A DNA stretch of 64,000 nt, from assembly GCF_009906835.1 (NCBI RefSeq), contig NZ_CP047652.1:1798001-1862000 (forward strand). The letters run 5' to 3'. The notes below the pieces were generated by a model. That model was not told where the DNA came from, did no database searches, and was given only the letters and a program-made list of their open reading frames with translations. This DNA is from Aristophania vespae (lineage in GTDB: Bacteria; Pseudomonadota; Alphaproteobacteria; Acetobacterales; Acetobacteraceae). The position numbers and the translations under genes are program-made. Below are positions 8,375 through 15,914 of this stretch, piece by piece; position 1 is the first letter of the stretch; the number at the start of each line of letters is the position of its first letter.

Positions 8375-8845
8375 TTAAATGTATCTTAAAAAAGAAATAG
8401 TTTCCACACATGCAGCCGCAGCCTCACGGCCTTTATTATGTGCATCTTTGCGAGAACGCACTACAGCTTGCTCGTCAGTATAGGTTGTGAGAATTCCAAA
8501 GGAGATAGGCGTATTTGTAGTTAGCTGAGCTTGCATAATTCCCATAGTCGCGCCCAGTGAGATAAACTCAAAATGAGCAGTATCACCTTTGATGACACAG
8601 CCCAAACAGATAATGCCTTCATATTTACCTGTTTTAGCCAGAGATTGTGCCATGAGAGGCAGCTCAAATGCACCAGGTGCATCATAAATATCTGCCGCTT
8701 CCATACCACGTTCCTGTAACCATTCCAAAGCCCCATCCCTAAGGCCATGTGTTACATCTGTATTAAACCGACTAACCAGAATAGCCAGTTTAGGGGCAGG
8801 TGTAAGGCGTAATCCCTCTGGGGCTGTAGCAATATGGCGACTCAT
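8375..8845 (-). CDS. ribH: 6,7-dimethyl-8-ribityllumazine synthase
   Basis: Condenses 5-amino-6-ribitylaminouracil with dihydroxybutanone phosphate to make the lumazine precursor of riboflavin. The 156-residue protein shows VSRFNTDVTHGL, APGAFELPLMAQSL, GCVIKGDTAHFEFI with the catalytic His neighbourhood, and PISFGILTT, the ordered RibH motifs. It is the last gene of the rib operon and overlaps ribBA by one base (stop/start TAATG). A nusB gene, which follows ribH in many alphaproteobacteria, is not present; glycosyltransferases follow instead. Confidence 0.96.
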   Translation of the reverse strand: MSRHIATAPEGLRLTPAPKLAILVSRFNTDVTHGLRDGALEWLQERGMEAADIYDAPGAFELPLMAQSLAKTGKYEGIICLGCVIKGDTAHFEFISLGATMGIMQAQLTTNTPISFGILTTYTDEQAVVRSRKDAHNKGREAAAACVETISFLRYI

Positions 8846-10098
8846 TATAATGTTTCCTGCAAAAAATGTCCCATCCGAGTGCGTTTGGTTTCGAGATAGT
8901 GACGGTTAAAAGGATTAATGGTTGTAATCAAACGTTCTGATGAGACGACATTAATACCAAGCTCATTTAATCCATGAAGCTTTGAAGGGTTATTTGTGAG
9001 CAAAATACAGCCCTTAACCCCTAATGAATTTAAAATATCTTTTGCAACGCTCCAATTTCGAGCATCAACAGGTAAGCCAAGCTCTTTATTAGCTTCTAAT
9101 GTATCAAAACCCTGATCCTGTAACTCATAGGCACGGATTTTATTAACCAGGCCAATGCCACGTCCCTCATGACCACGGAGATAAACCAAAACCCCACTTT
9201 CTGCTTCTTTAATACGTCGCAAAGCCTCCTGAAGCTGAGGGCCACAGTCACAGCGTAACGATCCTAAAGCATCACCTGTAACGCATTCAGAGTGCACTCT
9301 TACTAAAGTCGTACCTTTAGAAGGGTCACCTTTGACTAACGCAATATGCTCCACACCGCTTTCATCTTTAAAAGCATGTATTTTCAGCTCGTCCCCACCA
9401 TATAGACTTGGCAAGTCTGCTATCGCTAACGACGATAAGTTCGGTGTAGATATGTCCTCGGCCAAGGCTTTTACAGGCTGATTACCATTTTGGCTGATCC
9501 ATTCTTTAAGAGCAGCAATCGAGATAATCGGTAAATTATGCTGGGCAGCATAAACACGCAGTTCAGGCAAGCGCATCATCGTGCCGTCTTTGGCCATGAT
9601 TTCACATATAACACCAGCAGGATTTAATCCGGCAAGGCGCATAAGATCAACAGCACCCTCTGTATGACCCTCCCTTGCTAAAACCCCATCAGGATGTGCC
9701 CTTAAAGGAAACATATGGCCAGGAGAAATAACATCTTGCGGCTGAGCATCAGGATGAGAGGCCGCCAAAACTGTGCGTGCACGGTCAGCAGCAGAAATCC
9801 CCGTTGAAACCCCTTCAGCAGCCTCAATTGAGACTGTAAAAGCTGTTCCTTTAGGATCCTGATTATTTGCTGTCATTTGCGGCAGCTGTAAACGCTCTAT
9901 TTGAGCGGGCTCTAATGCAAGACAAATAAGACCACATCCCTCACGAGCCATAAAATTAATGATCTGTGGCGTTGTAAATTCTGCTGCGCAAATAAGGTCT
10001 CCCTCATTTTCGCGCTTTTCTTCATCAACCATTATAACCATGCGCCCGGCACGAATAGCGGTGATTGCAGCCTTTAGAGATGACGGTAGTGCAGGCAC
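8845..10098 (-). CDS. ribBA: Bifunctional DHBP synthase / GTP cyclohydrolase II
   Basis: Supplies both riboflavin precursors. Residues 1-205 are dihydroxybutanone phosphate synthase, with [11 protein letters not shown] at 25-35, [10 protein letters not shown] near 125 and [11 protein letters not shown] near 142. Residues about 230-417 are GTP cyclohydrolase II: the zinc cysteines are C272, C283 and C285 ([18 protein letters not shown]), followed by [18 protein letters not shown]. Both halves keep their catalytic residues, so both activities are expected. The 417-residue length fits RibBA fusions. It is coupled by one-base overlaps to ribE upstream and ribH downstream. Confidence 0.96.
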   Translation of the reverse strand: MPALPSSLKAAITAIRAGRMVIMVDEEKRENEGDLICAAEFTTPQIINFMAREGCGLICLALEPAQIERLQLPQMTANNQDPKGTAFTVSIEAAEGVSTGISAADRARTVLAASHPDAQPQDVISPGHMFPLRAHPDGVLAREGHTEGAVDLMRLAGLNPAGVICEIMAKDGTMMRLPELRVYAAQHNLPIISIAALKEWISQNGNQPVKALAEDISTPNLSSLAIADLPSLYGGDELKIHAFKDESGVEHIALVKGDPSKGTTLVRVHSECVTGDALGSLRCDCGPQLQEALRRIKEAESGVLVYLRGHEGRGIGLVNKIRAYELQDQGFDTLEANKELGLPVDARNWSVAKDILNSLGVKGCILLTNNPSKLHGLNELGINVVSSERLITTINPFNRHYLETKRTRMGHFLQETL

Positions 10099-10748
10099 TA
10101 TTTCTCTCCTTTAAAATTTAAATTTAATGTTTCAGGGGAGAAACGGCATAATGTTTCAACATATTTAGCCAAAACATCAACTTCGACATTGAGTTCAGCC
10201 CCAACTGAAAGCGTTGAAAGATCTGTATGTTCCCACGTATGAGGGATAATCATCAAATTGATTACAAACCCTTCACTACCCTCATATTGAGCTTCATCTT
10301 TGATATTATTAACAGTCAAACTAATCCCATTAAGGGTTATGGATCCTTTTTCTACGACATAACGGCGTAAACTTTGGGACAAAAACAAATCCAGGGCATA
10401 GGAGTCACCAGCCTTATTAATGGCTTGTAAAACACCCGTACCATCAACATGACCCTGAACAATATGACCCGAAAGACGTGTATTGAGAGAGACAGCACGC
10501 TCCAAATTAACTGAGCGCCCCTCAGTCAATTTTCCCAAATTCGTACGCTTTAACGTTTCACCACTAATATGAAACTGAGCGCTACCTTCGGCTGTAAAAT
10601 CCTTTACAGTCAAACACACGCCATTAACAGCAACACTTTCGCCTAAAGACAGATCTTTAAAATGGCTCTTAACGACCAAGTCCATTGCCTGCTCACGAAT
10701 AGAAACTTGCTGCACTTGCCCAACACATTCAATAATTCCAGAAAACAT
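10098..10748 (-). CDS. ribE: Riboflavin synthase alpha chain
   Basis: Dismutates two molecules of lumazine to riboflavin. The 216-residue protein starts [12 protein letters not shown], the signature of the first lumazine-binding domain, and has two repeated beta-barrel halves: [11 protein letters not shown] in the first and [13 protein letters not shown] in the second, plus [10 protein letters not shown] between them. It lies between ribD (3 bases upstream) and ribBA (1-base overlap) under the same FMN riboswitch. Some databases call this gene ribC. Confidence 0.95.
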   Translation of the reverse strand: MFSGIIECVGQVQQVSIREQAMDLVVKSHFKDLSLGESVAVNGVCLTVKDFTAEGSAQFHISGETLKRTNLGKLTEGRSVNLERAVSLNTRLSGHIVQGHVDGTGVLQAINKAGDSYALDLFLSQSLRRYVVEKGSITLNGISLTVNNIKDEAQYEGSEGFVINLMIIPHTWEHTDLSTLSVGAELNVEVDVLAKYVETLCRFSPETLNLNFKGEK

Positions 10749-10751
10749 TAC

Positions 10752-11792
10752 CTACTCTCCCCCATAGTTTTTTAATAAATTTAACGGACTCACATCCCCG
10801 TTTTCTGGATCACGCAATAAGAGCTTTTGAGAATCATCTTGCGTTCCTTCATTCTGCTGAATGGTCAGCCATTCATCCCAAAAATCATGGTCTTTAATGA
10901 TCTGAAGAAGGGTAGGGCCGGCTTCGATAAGGGCCCAGTTAGCCTGATATTGTCGAAGCAAATTCTCAGCCTCTTCCAAATCAGAACAGGCTTCGACCAG
11001 AAAACCGCTTTCCTCGCGGTCTTTTTTCCAGCTTATGGGCATTTTTTTGTGGCGGTCTAATACGATCAATAAACGAGCATGACGCTCTGAATGATCTTCA
11101 ACATGCCGCACGGTAAAAGAGGGGTCATCAGCTAACACCGTGCCAATAGCTGTTATAACGGCGTCTGTTGCGCGCCTTAATTGATGAGCCAATTTTAGAG
11201 AAGACGGCGAGGTAAATGTAACCTGACCCTGTGGCGGATACATTGTCCCATTTTTATTAAGAGCCTGCTTAACAGTAAGCCATGGCCTTTTTTTGAGGAT
11301 GCGCGTCAAAAAAGGCATTAAAAGAGCATGACAGTCTTTTGCGAGATCTTCATAATCTGGCATATCTTCAAGGTAAAAGACTTGCTTGGCAGGCTCACCC
11401 TGCGTCAAAACATCTCCACCGCCTGTTGCTAAAGGGTTTGGATCTCTAAAACCAATCCACACTTCCTTAACAGGACTTTCTTTCAATTTTAAAGCACAGG
11501 GGGGGGTGCGACCATAATGTGCACAGGGCTCTAATGTTACCAAAGCAGCATAAATCTTATCAAATAAACCAGCCGCCCGGGCAGCCTCCAAAGCAACCAC
11601 TTCAGCATGAGACTCACCTGCCTTGGGATGAGCACCAACAGCTAGGATATTGCCATCTTTATCAAGCAAAGTACAACCAACAGAGGGGTTAGGTGCAGTT
11701 GCACCCACAGTACGGGCAGCAAGGCTTAATGCACGCTTAAACCCATGTCTCACCGCCTCAGAAGGCAAAATTGATAAAGATTGTGTTTTCAC
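10752..11792 (-). CDS. ribD: Bifunctional pyrimidine deaminase/reductase RibD
   Basis: Performs deamination then side-chain reduction of the first pyrimidine intermediates of riboflavin synthesis. The deaminase part shows the zinc site as H62 and E64 (SHAEVVAL) and C90 and C99 (PCAHYGRTPPC). The reductase part begins near residue 150 (RPWLTVKQALNKNG) and is shorter and less well conserved than usual toward the C-terminus. The protein has 346 residues. It is first in the operon; the start ATG lies about 118 bases after the FMN riboswitch. The PPC codons sit in an eight-base C run that is in frame here, useful when judging frameshifts elsewhere in the window. Confidence 0.92.
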   Translation of the reverse strand: MKTQSLSILPSEAVRHGFKRALSLAARTVGATAPNPSVGCTLLDKDGNILAVGAHPKAGESHAEVVALEAARAAGLFDKIYAALVTLEPCAHYGRTPPCALKLKESPVKEVWIGFRDPNPLATGGGDVLTQGEPAKQVFYLEDMPDYEDLAKDCHALLMPFLTRILKKRPWLTVKQALNKNGTMYPPQGQVTFTSPSSLKLAHQLRRATDAVITAIGTVLADDPSFTVRHVEDHSERHARLLIVLDRHKKMPISWKKDREESGFLVEACSDLEEAENLLRQYQANWALIEAGPTLLQIIKDHDFWDEWLTIQQNEGTQDDSQKLLLRDPENGDVSPLNLLKNYGGE

Positions 11793-11909
11793 TAGAAACG
11801 CACAGCCCCCTTATATAAACATTACAGGGCGGTACGCTTCCTCACACTGCAAAGCTAAAGAGCAAACAGCACATCGTACTGCCTCTCTGCTATGCAGGGC
11901 ATAAAAGCG

Positions 11910-12066
11910 TTCTCTCTCATCCGGACTATAACCGTCGGCCTCGGAATCTCACCGAAGTCTGCTAGACCTCTATAAAACTAGGCTTTATAGAGCGCTCGCG
12001 GGCTAAGCAGCTTTTAGGCTGCCATTACCGCCGGTAGGGAATTCCACCCCGCCCCGAGAACGTTTT
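11910..12066 (-). promoter_or_regulatory. FMN riboswitch (RFN element) of the rib operon
   Basis: Read on the minus strand, the conserved RFN blocks appear in order: CGGGGCGGGGTGGAATTCCC, then ACCGGCGGTAATGG, then AGCCCGCGAGCGC, a variable stem, GGTGAGATTCCGAGGCCGAC and GGTTATAGTCCGGATGAGAG. This is the complete FMN aptamer, and it sits directly upstream of ribD. Binding of FMN should lower expression of the four-gene operon. I did not identify a convincing terminator between the aptamer and ribD, so the mechanism may be translational. Confidence 0.95.
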
Positions 12067-12110
12067 TCAAATTGTTAAAATTAATATGTGCTCAACATCT
12101 TAAAAGTGCA

Positions 12111-12152
12111 AGAGGCTGTCTCTCATTCTTGGAGAGACAGCCTCTATTTTTT
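12111..12152. terminator. Strong hairpin between the coiled-coil gene and the rib leader
   Basis: AGAGGCTGTCTCTC (12111-12124) pairs with GAGAGACAGCCTCT (12132-12145), a perfect 14-bp stem with a 7-base loop. A run of T follows on the plus strand (12147-12152). On the minus strand it lies about 60 bases beyond the stop of the gene at 12207-12689 and ahead of the riboswitch transcript, so it probably ends that gene's transcript and may work in both directions. Confidence 0.8.
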
Positions 12153-12206
12153 CACCACTTCAGCATTTCTACTTTTAAAAAGAAACGCTTTTAGATGGCA
12201 GCAATA

Positions 12207-12689
12207 TTATAAACCACCATGCAAGAGATTATGCACATCTGAGCGTGTACGATCTCCCGATTGTTTTAGTCTCTGAAGATCTTCTTTTTGCTGATCTTTG
12301 AGTTTTTGAAGTTTCTCAGCACGCTCTGCACGCTGCTCTTTAAAGCGGTCTAATTTGCCACGTAGCTTTTTCTCATTGTCACCACGCATATTTTGTAGTT
12401 TTTCACGTTGCTGATCTATACGCTTCTGAAGCTTCTCACGCGTATTCTGAGGAGCATTTTCATATTTATCGCGCAGATCCTTGAGCTTCTGTTCCTGGCG
12501 TTGACGGTTTTCTTGATATTTATTCAATTTGTTATCAAGACCAGAATTTAAACAATCCTGCTTGTTAGCCATACGATGCAGGAGAGTACCCCCTTTGTCA
12601 TCACAGGAAGAACTTGCCGCATGAGCATGTGGTAATAATGCAAAAGAAGAGGTTAATAACGCAGCTGAAAATAGTAAATGTAATTTCAT
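12207..12689 (-). CDS. Secreted, highly charged coiled-coil protein of unknown function
   Basis: The 160-residue protein has a clear signal peptide, MKLHLLFSAALLTSSFALLPHAHA, ending in an AHA cleavage site (long run given only in part: hydrophobic core about residues 5-18). The mature part has two cysteines near its N-terminus and then about 110 residues of Lys/Arg/Glu/Gln-rich helix with heptad-like repeats such as REKLQKRIDQQREKLQ and AERAEKLQKLKDQQ. That composition indicates a long coiled coil in the periplasm. The start was chosen because AAGGA lies six bases ahead of ATG 12689; an upstream frame to 12731 lacks this. I recognise no family. Confidence 0.75.
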   Translation of the reverse strand: MKLHLLFSAALLTSSFALLPHAHAASSSCDDKGGTLLHRMANKQDCLNSGLDNKLNKYQENRQRQEQKLKDLRDKYENAPQNTREKLQKRIDQQREKLQNMRGDNEKKLRGKLDRFKEQRAERAEKLQKLKDQQKEDLQRLKQSGDRTRSDVHNLLHGGL

Positions 12690-12776
12690 AAAATTATCCT
12701 TCATTTTATTCTGACACCACGTTTTTAACAAAACACAGATTTATAACATAAAAAAGGCAATTTATTTTAAGAAAAG

Positions 12777-13526
12777 TTAATTATTACCTTCAGAAATAAA
12801 CTTTAAACGCACTGTATTTAGGAGTGTTACAGTCTTTACATCCTGAATTTTAATAAGCCCCTCAGCCTTAAATATTTTTAAGGTACGACTCACCGTCTCA
12901 ATCGTTAGCCCCAGATAATCAGCAATATCACTTCGCGACATGGGTAGAAAAAGCGATATGACAGGAGGGATACTTAAATTTTTTCTCTGATTGAGAGCTT
13001 CTTCAAGCCCATCTTCAGAACAGCAGGCCTGTTCTATAAAAAATGAGGCGAGCCTCTCTCTTGCCGATTTACGCCCGAGCAGAACAAGACGAGCCTGCAT
13101 TTTAACAAGCTCACGTGACGCCTCCGCACGGAGACGCTTTTGAAGATGGGGAAATTGCTCTGTAAGATGATCCATAGTCTCATAAGCAAAGCGGCAGAGT
13201 TTAATATCACCCAAGGCTTCAGCACTAAAGGCATATCGTTCCGAAGCAGCGAGTCCCAAGAAATCTCCAGTTGCGACAAAACCGGAAATCTGCCGGCGAC
13301 CATCAGAGAAAAGATTAAATAACTTAGCTCGCCCTTCAGCAATTACGTAAAATGCCTGAGCAGACTCCCCCTCTTCAATAAAAATACGTCCTGAAGGCAA
13401 ATGTAAACGCGATGAAGCCGCTAACAGCCTCGGAAGATCTTTTTCTTCAATAGCATTACAAATACTTTTCGTACGCCCACAACAATAAGTGCAATCCCTC
13501 ACAGGAATTCCATCGAGCGCCACCAT
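12777..13526 (-). CDS. FNR/FnrN-type Crp-family oxygen-responsive regulator
   Basis: A 249-residue Crp/Fnr-family transcription factor. N-terminal cysteines C12, C15 and C23 (C-x2-C-x7-C, as in FnrN-type proteins) plus central C111 are candidates for an oxygen-labile iron-sulfur cluster. Residues about 35-120 form the cyclic-nucleotide-like sensor barrel. The helix-turn-helix is about 196-227, with E210, S213 and R214 in IETVSRTL; this E-x2-SR pattern is the FNR recognition set for TTGAT half sites. A perfect TTGAT-N4-ATCAA site lies in its own upstream region, shared with the divergent ompW. Start: ATG with GGGAGAAGAG ahead. Confidence 0.92.
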   Translation of the reverse strand: MVALDGIPVRDCTYCCGRTKSICNAIEEKDLPRLLAASSRLHLPSGRIFIEEGESAQAFYVIAEGRAKLFNLFSDGRRQISGFVATGDFLGLAASERYAFSAEALGDIKLCRFAYETMDHLTEQFPHLQKRLRAEASRELVKMQARLVLLGRKSARERLASFFIEQACCSEDGLEEALNQRKNLSIPPVISLFLPMSRSDIADYLGLTIETVSRTLKIFKAEGLIKIQDVKTVTLLNTVRLKFISEGNN

Positions 13527-13630
13527 GCTCTTCTCCCTTTCAAAAAGAAGAAACGAACTAAAAATATACGTTTTATTAACCAGTGCAAAAAAGCAACATT
13601 TAACAACTATTAGCTATTTTGCTCCGGTTT

Positions 13631-13644
13631 TTGATCTACATCAA
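13631..13644. promoter_or_regulatory. FNR box between the Fnr-type regulator and ompW
   Basis: TTGATCTACATCAA is a perfect inverted repeat of the FNR consensus half sites (TTGAT, four spacer bases, ATCAA). Its centre is 75 bases before the preferred ompW start at 13713, which would place a class II start site near 13679. The other side lies about 105 bases from the regulator's start. Both genes could be controlled from it. Confidence 0.85.
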
Positions 13645-13712
13645 GGTTAGGACATAAATAAATGTGGTCTGACGTGATCAACTTATTTTGCTTGATTAGG
13701 GTCTTTACGCAT

Positions 13713-14573
13713 ATGCAACGCGGAACTTTAAAAACATCGATCATGGCTTTAGGCCTTTTGGCAGGTTCAGCATACGCTCAAACACCTGCCGCCACTGTTG
13801 CAACAATGCCTCAGCAAACACAGGGTACTGTAACAGCAACATCTCCATATCAAGCAGCTCCTGATGCAACGGTCCATCTTTCTGCACCTAAAAGTCAGAG
13901 CTGTGGCATTTTTGAGACATGTGAGAATACAAAAATTGGTCTTGGTAAAGGCGATTTTTTAATCCGTCTATCTGCTCTTGGTGTTATTACAAATAATACC
14001 AGCTCATCAGTTAACATTAAAGGCGGTCCAGCAGCTGGTAACCAGGGTCATATTACAGCAACAAACCAGGTTGCTCCTGAATTTACCTTTGAATATTTCT
14101 TTACTGATAATATTTCTCTCGACCTGATCGCTGCTTCTACCCGTCACGAAGCAAAAGCCCACAATACCTCAGCTCAGGCTCTCCTTAAAAATGGTGATCT
14201 AGGTAGCTTCTGGGTCCTTCCTCCTACCTTAACTGTTGCATGGCATTTCCGTCCCCACAAACGCTTTAACCCTTATTTGGGCGTTGGTTTAACAGTGGCA
14301 TTCTTCCATAATGCAAGCCCCGCACAGCCAAATGCCAGCCTGAGACTTTTTGACCATTTAAAACCTCAAACAACAGTTGGGCCAAGCTTCAATGCTGGCT
14401 TTGACTATCAAGTGGTTGGTAACTGGTTCTTCAACATGGATGTTAAGCAAATTCTGCTTCATACACCCATTTACGTAAATCATCGCGACAACCCAACAAC
14501 AGGTGGTCGTATTCACGCTCGTGATAGCATCAACCCAACGACTGTATCTGCCGGTATTGAATATCGCTTCTAA
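13713..14573 (+). CDS. ompW: OmpW-family outer membrane protein
   Basis: Small eight-stranded outer membrane barrel. From ATG 13713 the protein has 286 residues with a signal peptide MQRGTLKTSIMALGLLAG-SAYA ending before QTPAATV. The mature part shows OmpW features: KGDFLIRLSALGVI, EFTFEYFFTDNISLDLIA, WHFRPHKRFNPYLGVGL and a closing TVSAGIEYRF with C-terminal Phe needed for barrel assembly. An in-frame ATG at 13662 would put 17 extra residues before the signal peptide and would lie upstream of the transcription start implied by the FNR box, so it is not preferred. Family members are linked to envelope stress and anaerobic shift; control by FNR here is inferred. Confidence 0.88.
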   Translation: MQRGTLKTSIMALGLLAGSAYAQTPAATVATMPQQTQGTVTATSPYQAAPDATVHLSAPKSQSCGIFETCENTKIGLGKGDFLIRLSALGVITNNTSSSVNIKGGPAAGNQGHITATNQVAPEFTFEYFFTDNISLDLIAASTRHEAKAHNTSAQALLKNGDLGSFWVLPPTLTVAWHFRPHKRFNPYLGVGLTVAFFHNASPAQPNASLRLFDHLKPQTTVGPSFNAGFDYQVVGNWFFNMDVKQILLHTPIYVNHRDNPTTGGRIHARDSINPTTVSAGIEYRF

Positions 14574-14603
14574 ATTAATCCACTTTAGAAAAAACGCTCT
14601 AGA

Positions 14604-14638
14604 GCGGGAAGGAGGTTACTCTCTTCCCGCTTTTTTTT
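14604..14638 (+). terminator. Rho-independent terminator after ompW
   Basis: GCGGGAAG (14604-14611) pairs with CTTCCCGC (14623-14630), followed by eight T residues. This is a canonical intrinsic terminator 30 bases after the ompW stop. Confidence 0.92.
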
Positions 14639-14762
14639 CATTCTTTCCAAGTACTAATGTTTTTTTAAGATCTTCTTAGGTCTCATTAGCGTGACAGATC
14701 GTTACGATTATGGCAGAAAACGACTTCTTCTAACCGGCTGACAGAAAGTGGAATCGTTTGCT

Positions 14763-15893
14763 ATGGTTGGTTCCCGTTCCCTGGCTAAAGCTTTTGGCCT
14801 CTTCATACTCGTTATATTGTGCTTATGGGGCCTGTGGCGTGTAATTCAACGTCCTACTTTGCCAGCCCCCTCTGCACCCATGATTACCCGAGTCGGTACA
14901 GCCTTACATGTCAGGGCGGACAGCTCCTTAAGTAAGCGCCTTATTGTTGAGCCTGTTATTGTAGCAACGCTACCTCACCTTATTGAAGTCCCTGCTGAGC
15001 TAACGCCAGCCCCGGGACATGATGTCAATATTTACTCACCTGTCACAGGCCGGATAATCAATATCGCTGTACAACCAGGTCAGACTGTTCAAAAAGGCGA
15101 AATATTAGCCAGAGTTCTTTCTGGAGATCTTGCCCAAGCCAGGTCAGACCAGAAAAAAGCCCAGGCAGCCCTTAACTTTGCACGCCTTACTTATAACCGC
15201 ACGAAAGCCGTCATGGCCGCTGGCGGAAATGCTGTAAAAGATATGCAGTCGGCTCATAATGACCTTATTCAGGCAGAGGCAGAAGCAAACCGGGCACAAC
15301 AGCATTTAGAAGCTATTGGTGAAGGGCGTAATGACGATGCAGCCCATCATGGCCTTCTTATTACGTCACCTGTCAATGGCGTCATTTCCAGTGTTAATAT
15401 TGGAAAAGGGCAGCAAATTACTGATATTTCCAATGCCCTGATGAGTGTCGTTGATTTGAGTGATGTTTGGGTTTCAGCGCATGTGCCAGAAAATCTTATT
15501 CCACAGCTTCGCCCTAATATGACTTTAACTGCTAATTTCGATGGTCAAACATGTTCTGGTCCTGTAACGAGCCAGAGCCCCGTCTTACATAATGATACAC
15601 GCCGCATCGACCTCTATTTACGCTGCGCCAATCCCGATAATAATTTGCGCCCAGGACAATTTACCACAGCATCTATCAGTGTGCCTGAGCGCCAGCAGAT
15701 CTTATTACCCAAAACGGCCCTTGTCATGAATAATGACGCCGTTACCGTTATGGTAGAAACAGCCCCTCATGTTTATAGGCGACGCCAGATTGAGATTAGC
15801 TACGATGAAGGGCCAAATGTACGCGTTATAAGTGGTTTGAAGGCTGGAGAGCATGTCATCACACATGGCGCCATCCTGCTCAATGATAATTAA
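14763..15893 (+). CDS. RND efflux periplasmic adaptor (CzcB/MFP-like)
   Basis: Periplasmic adaptor joining the inner membrane pump at 15915 to the outer membrane channel at 19013. The N-terminus is one membrane anchor (AFGLFILVILCLWGLW). After it come a barrel-sandwich/lipoyl half (SPVTGRIINIAVQPGQTVQKGEI), a coiled-coil hairpin (residues about 125-185, rich in Ala/Gln/Glu), the second lipoyl half (ITSPVNGVISSVNIGKGQ) and beta-barrel plus membrane-proximal domains. The 376-residue length is typical. The frame is also open from GTG 14748; ATG 14763 is preferred but the ribosome site is weak for both. The substrate is not clear from this protein. Confidence 0.85.
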   Translation: MVGSRSLAKAFGLFILVILCLWGLWRVIQRPTLPAPSAPMITRVGTALHVRADSSLSKRLIVEPVIVATLPHLIEVPAELTPAPGHDVNIYSPVTGRIINIAVQPGQTVQKGEILARVLSGDLAQARSDQKKAQAALNFARLTYNRTKAVMAAGGNAVKDMQSAHNDLIQAEAEANRAQQHLEAIGEGRNDDAAHHGLLITSPVNGVISSVNIGKGQQITDISNALMSVVDLSDVWVSAHVPENLIPQLRPNMTLTANFDGQTCSGPVTSQSPVLHNDTRRIDLYLRCANPDNNLRPGQFTTASISVPERQQILLPKTALVMNNDAVTVMVETAPHVYRRRQIEISYDEGPNVRVISGLKAGEHVITHGAILLNDN

Positions 15894-15914
15894 TAAAAGC
15901 TGACGGAGCATATC

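Noticed and set aside
13662-13712. Longer ompW start at ATG 13662
   Set aside because: It would place 17 residues ahead of a normal signal peptide and precede the transcription start implied by the FNR box.
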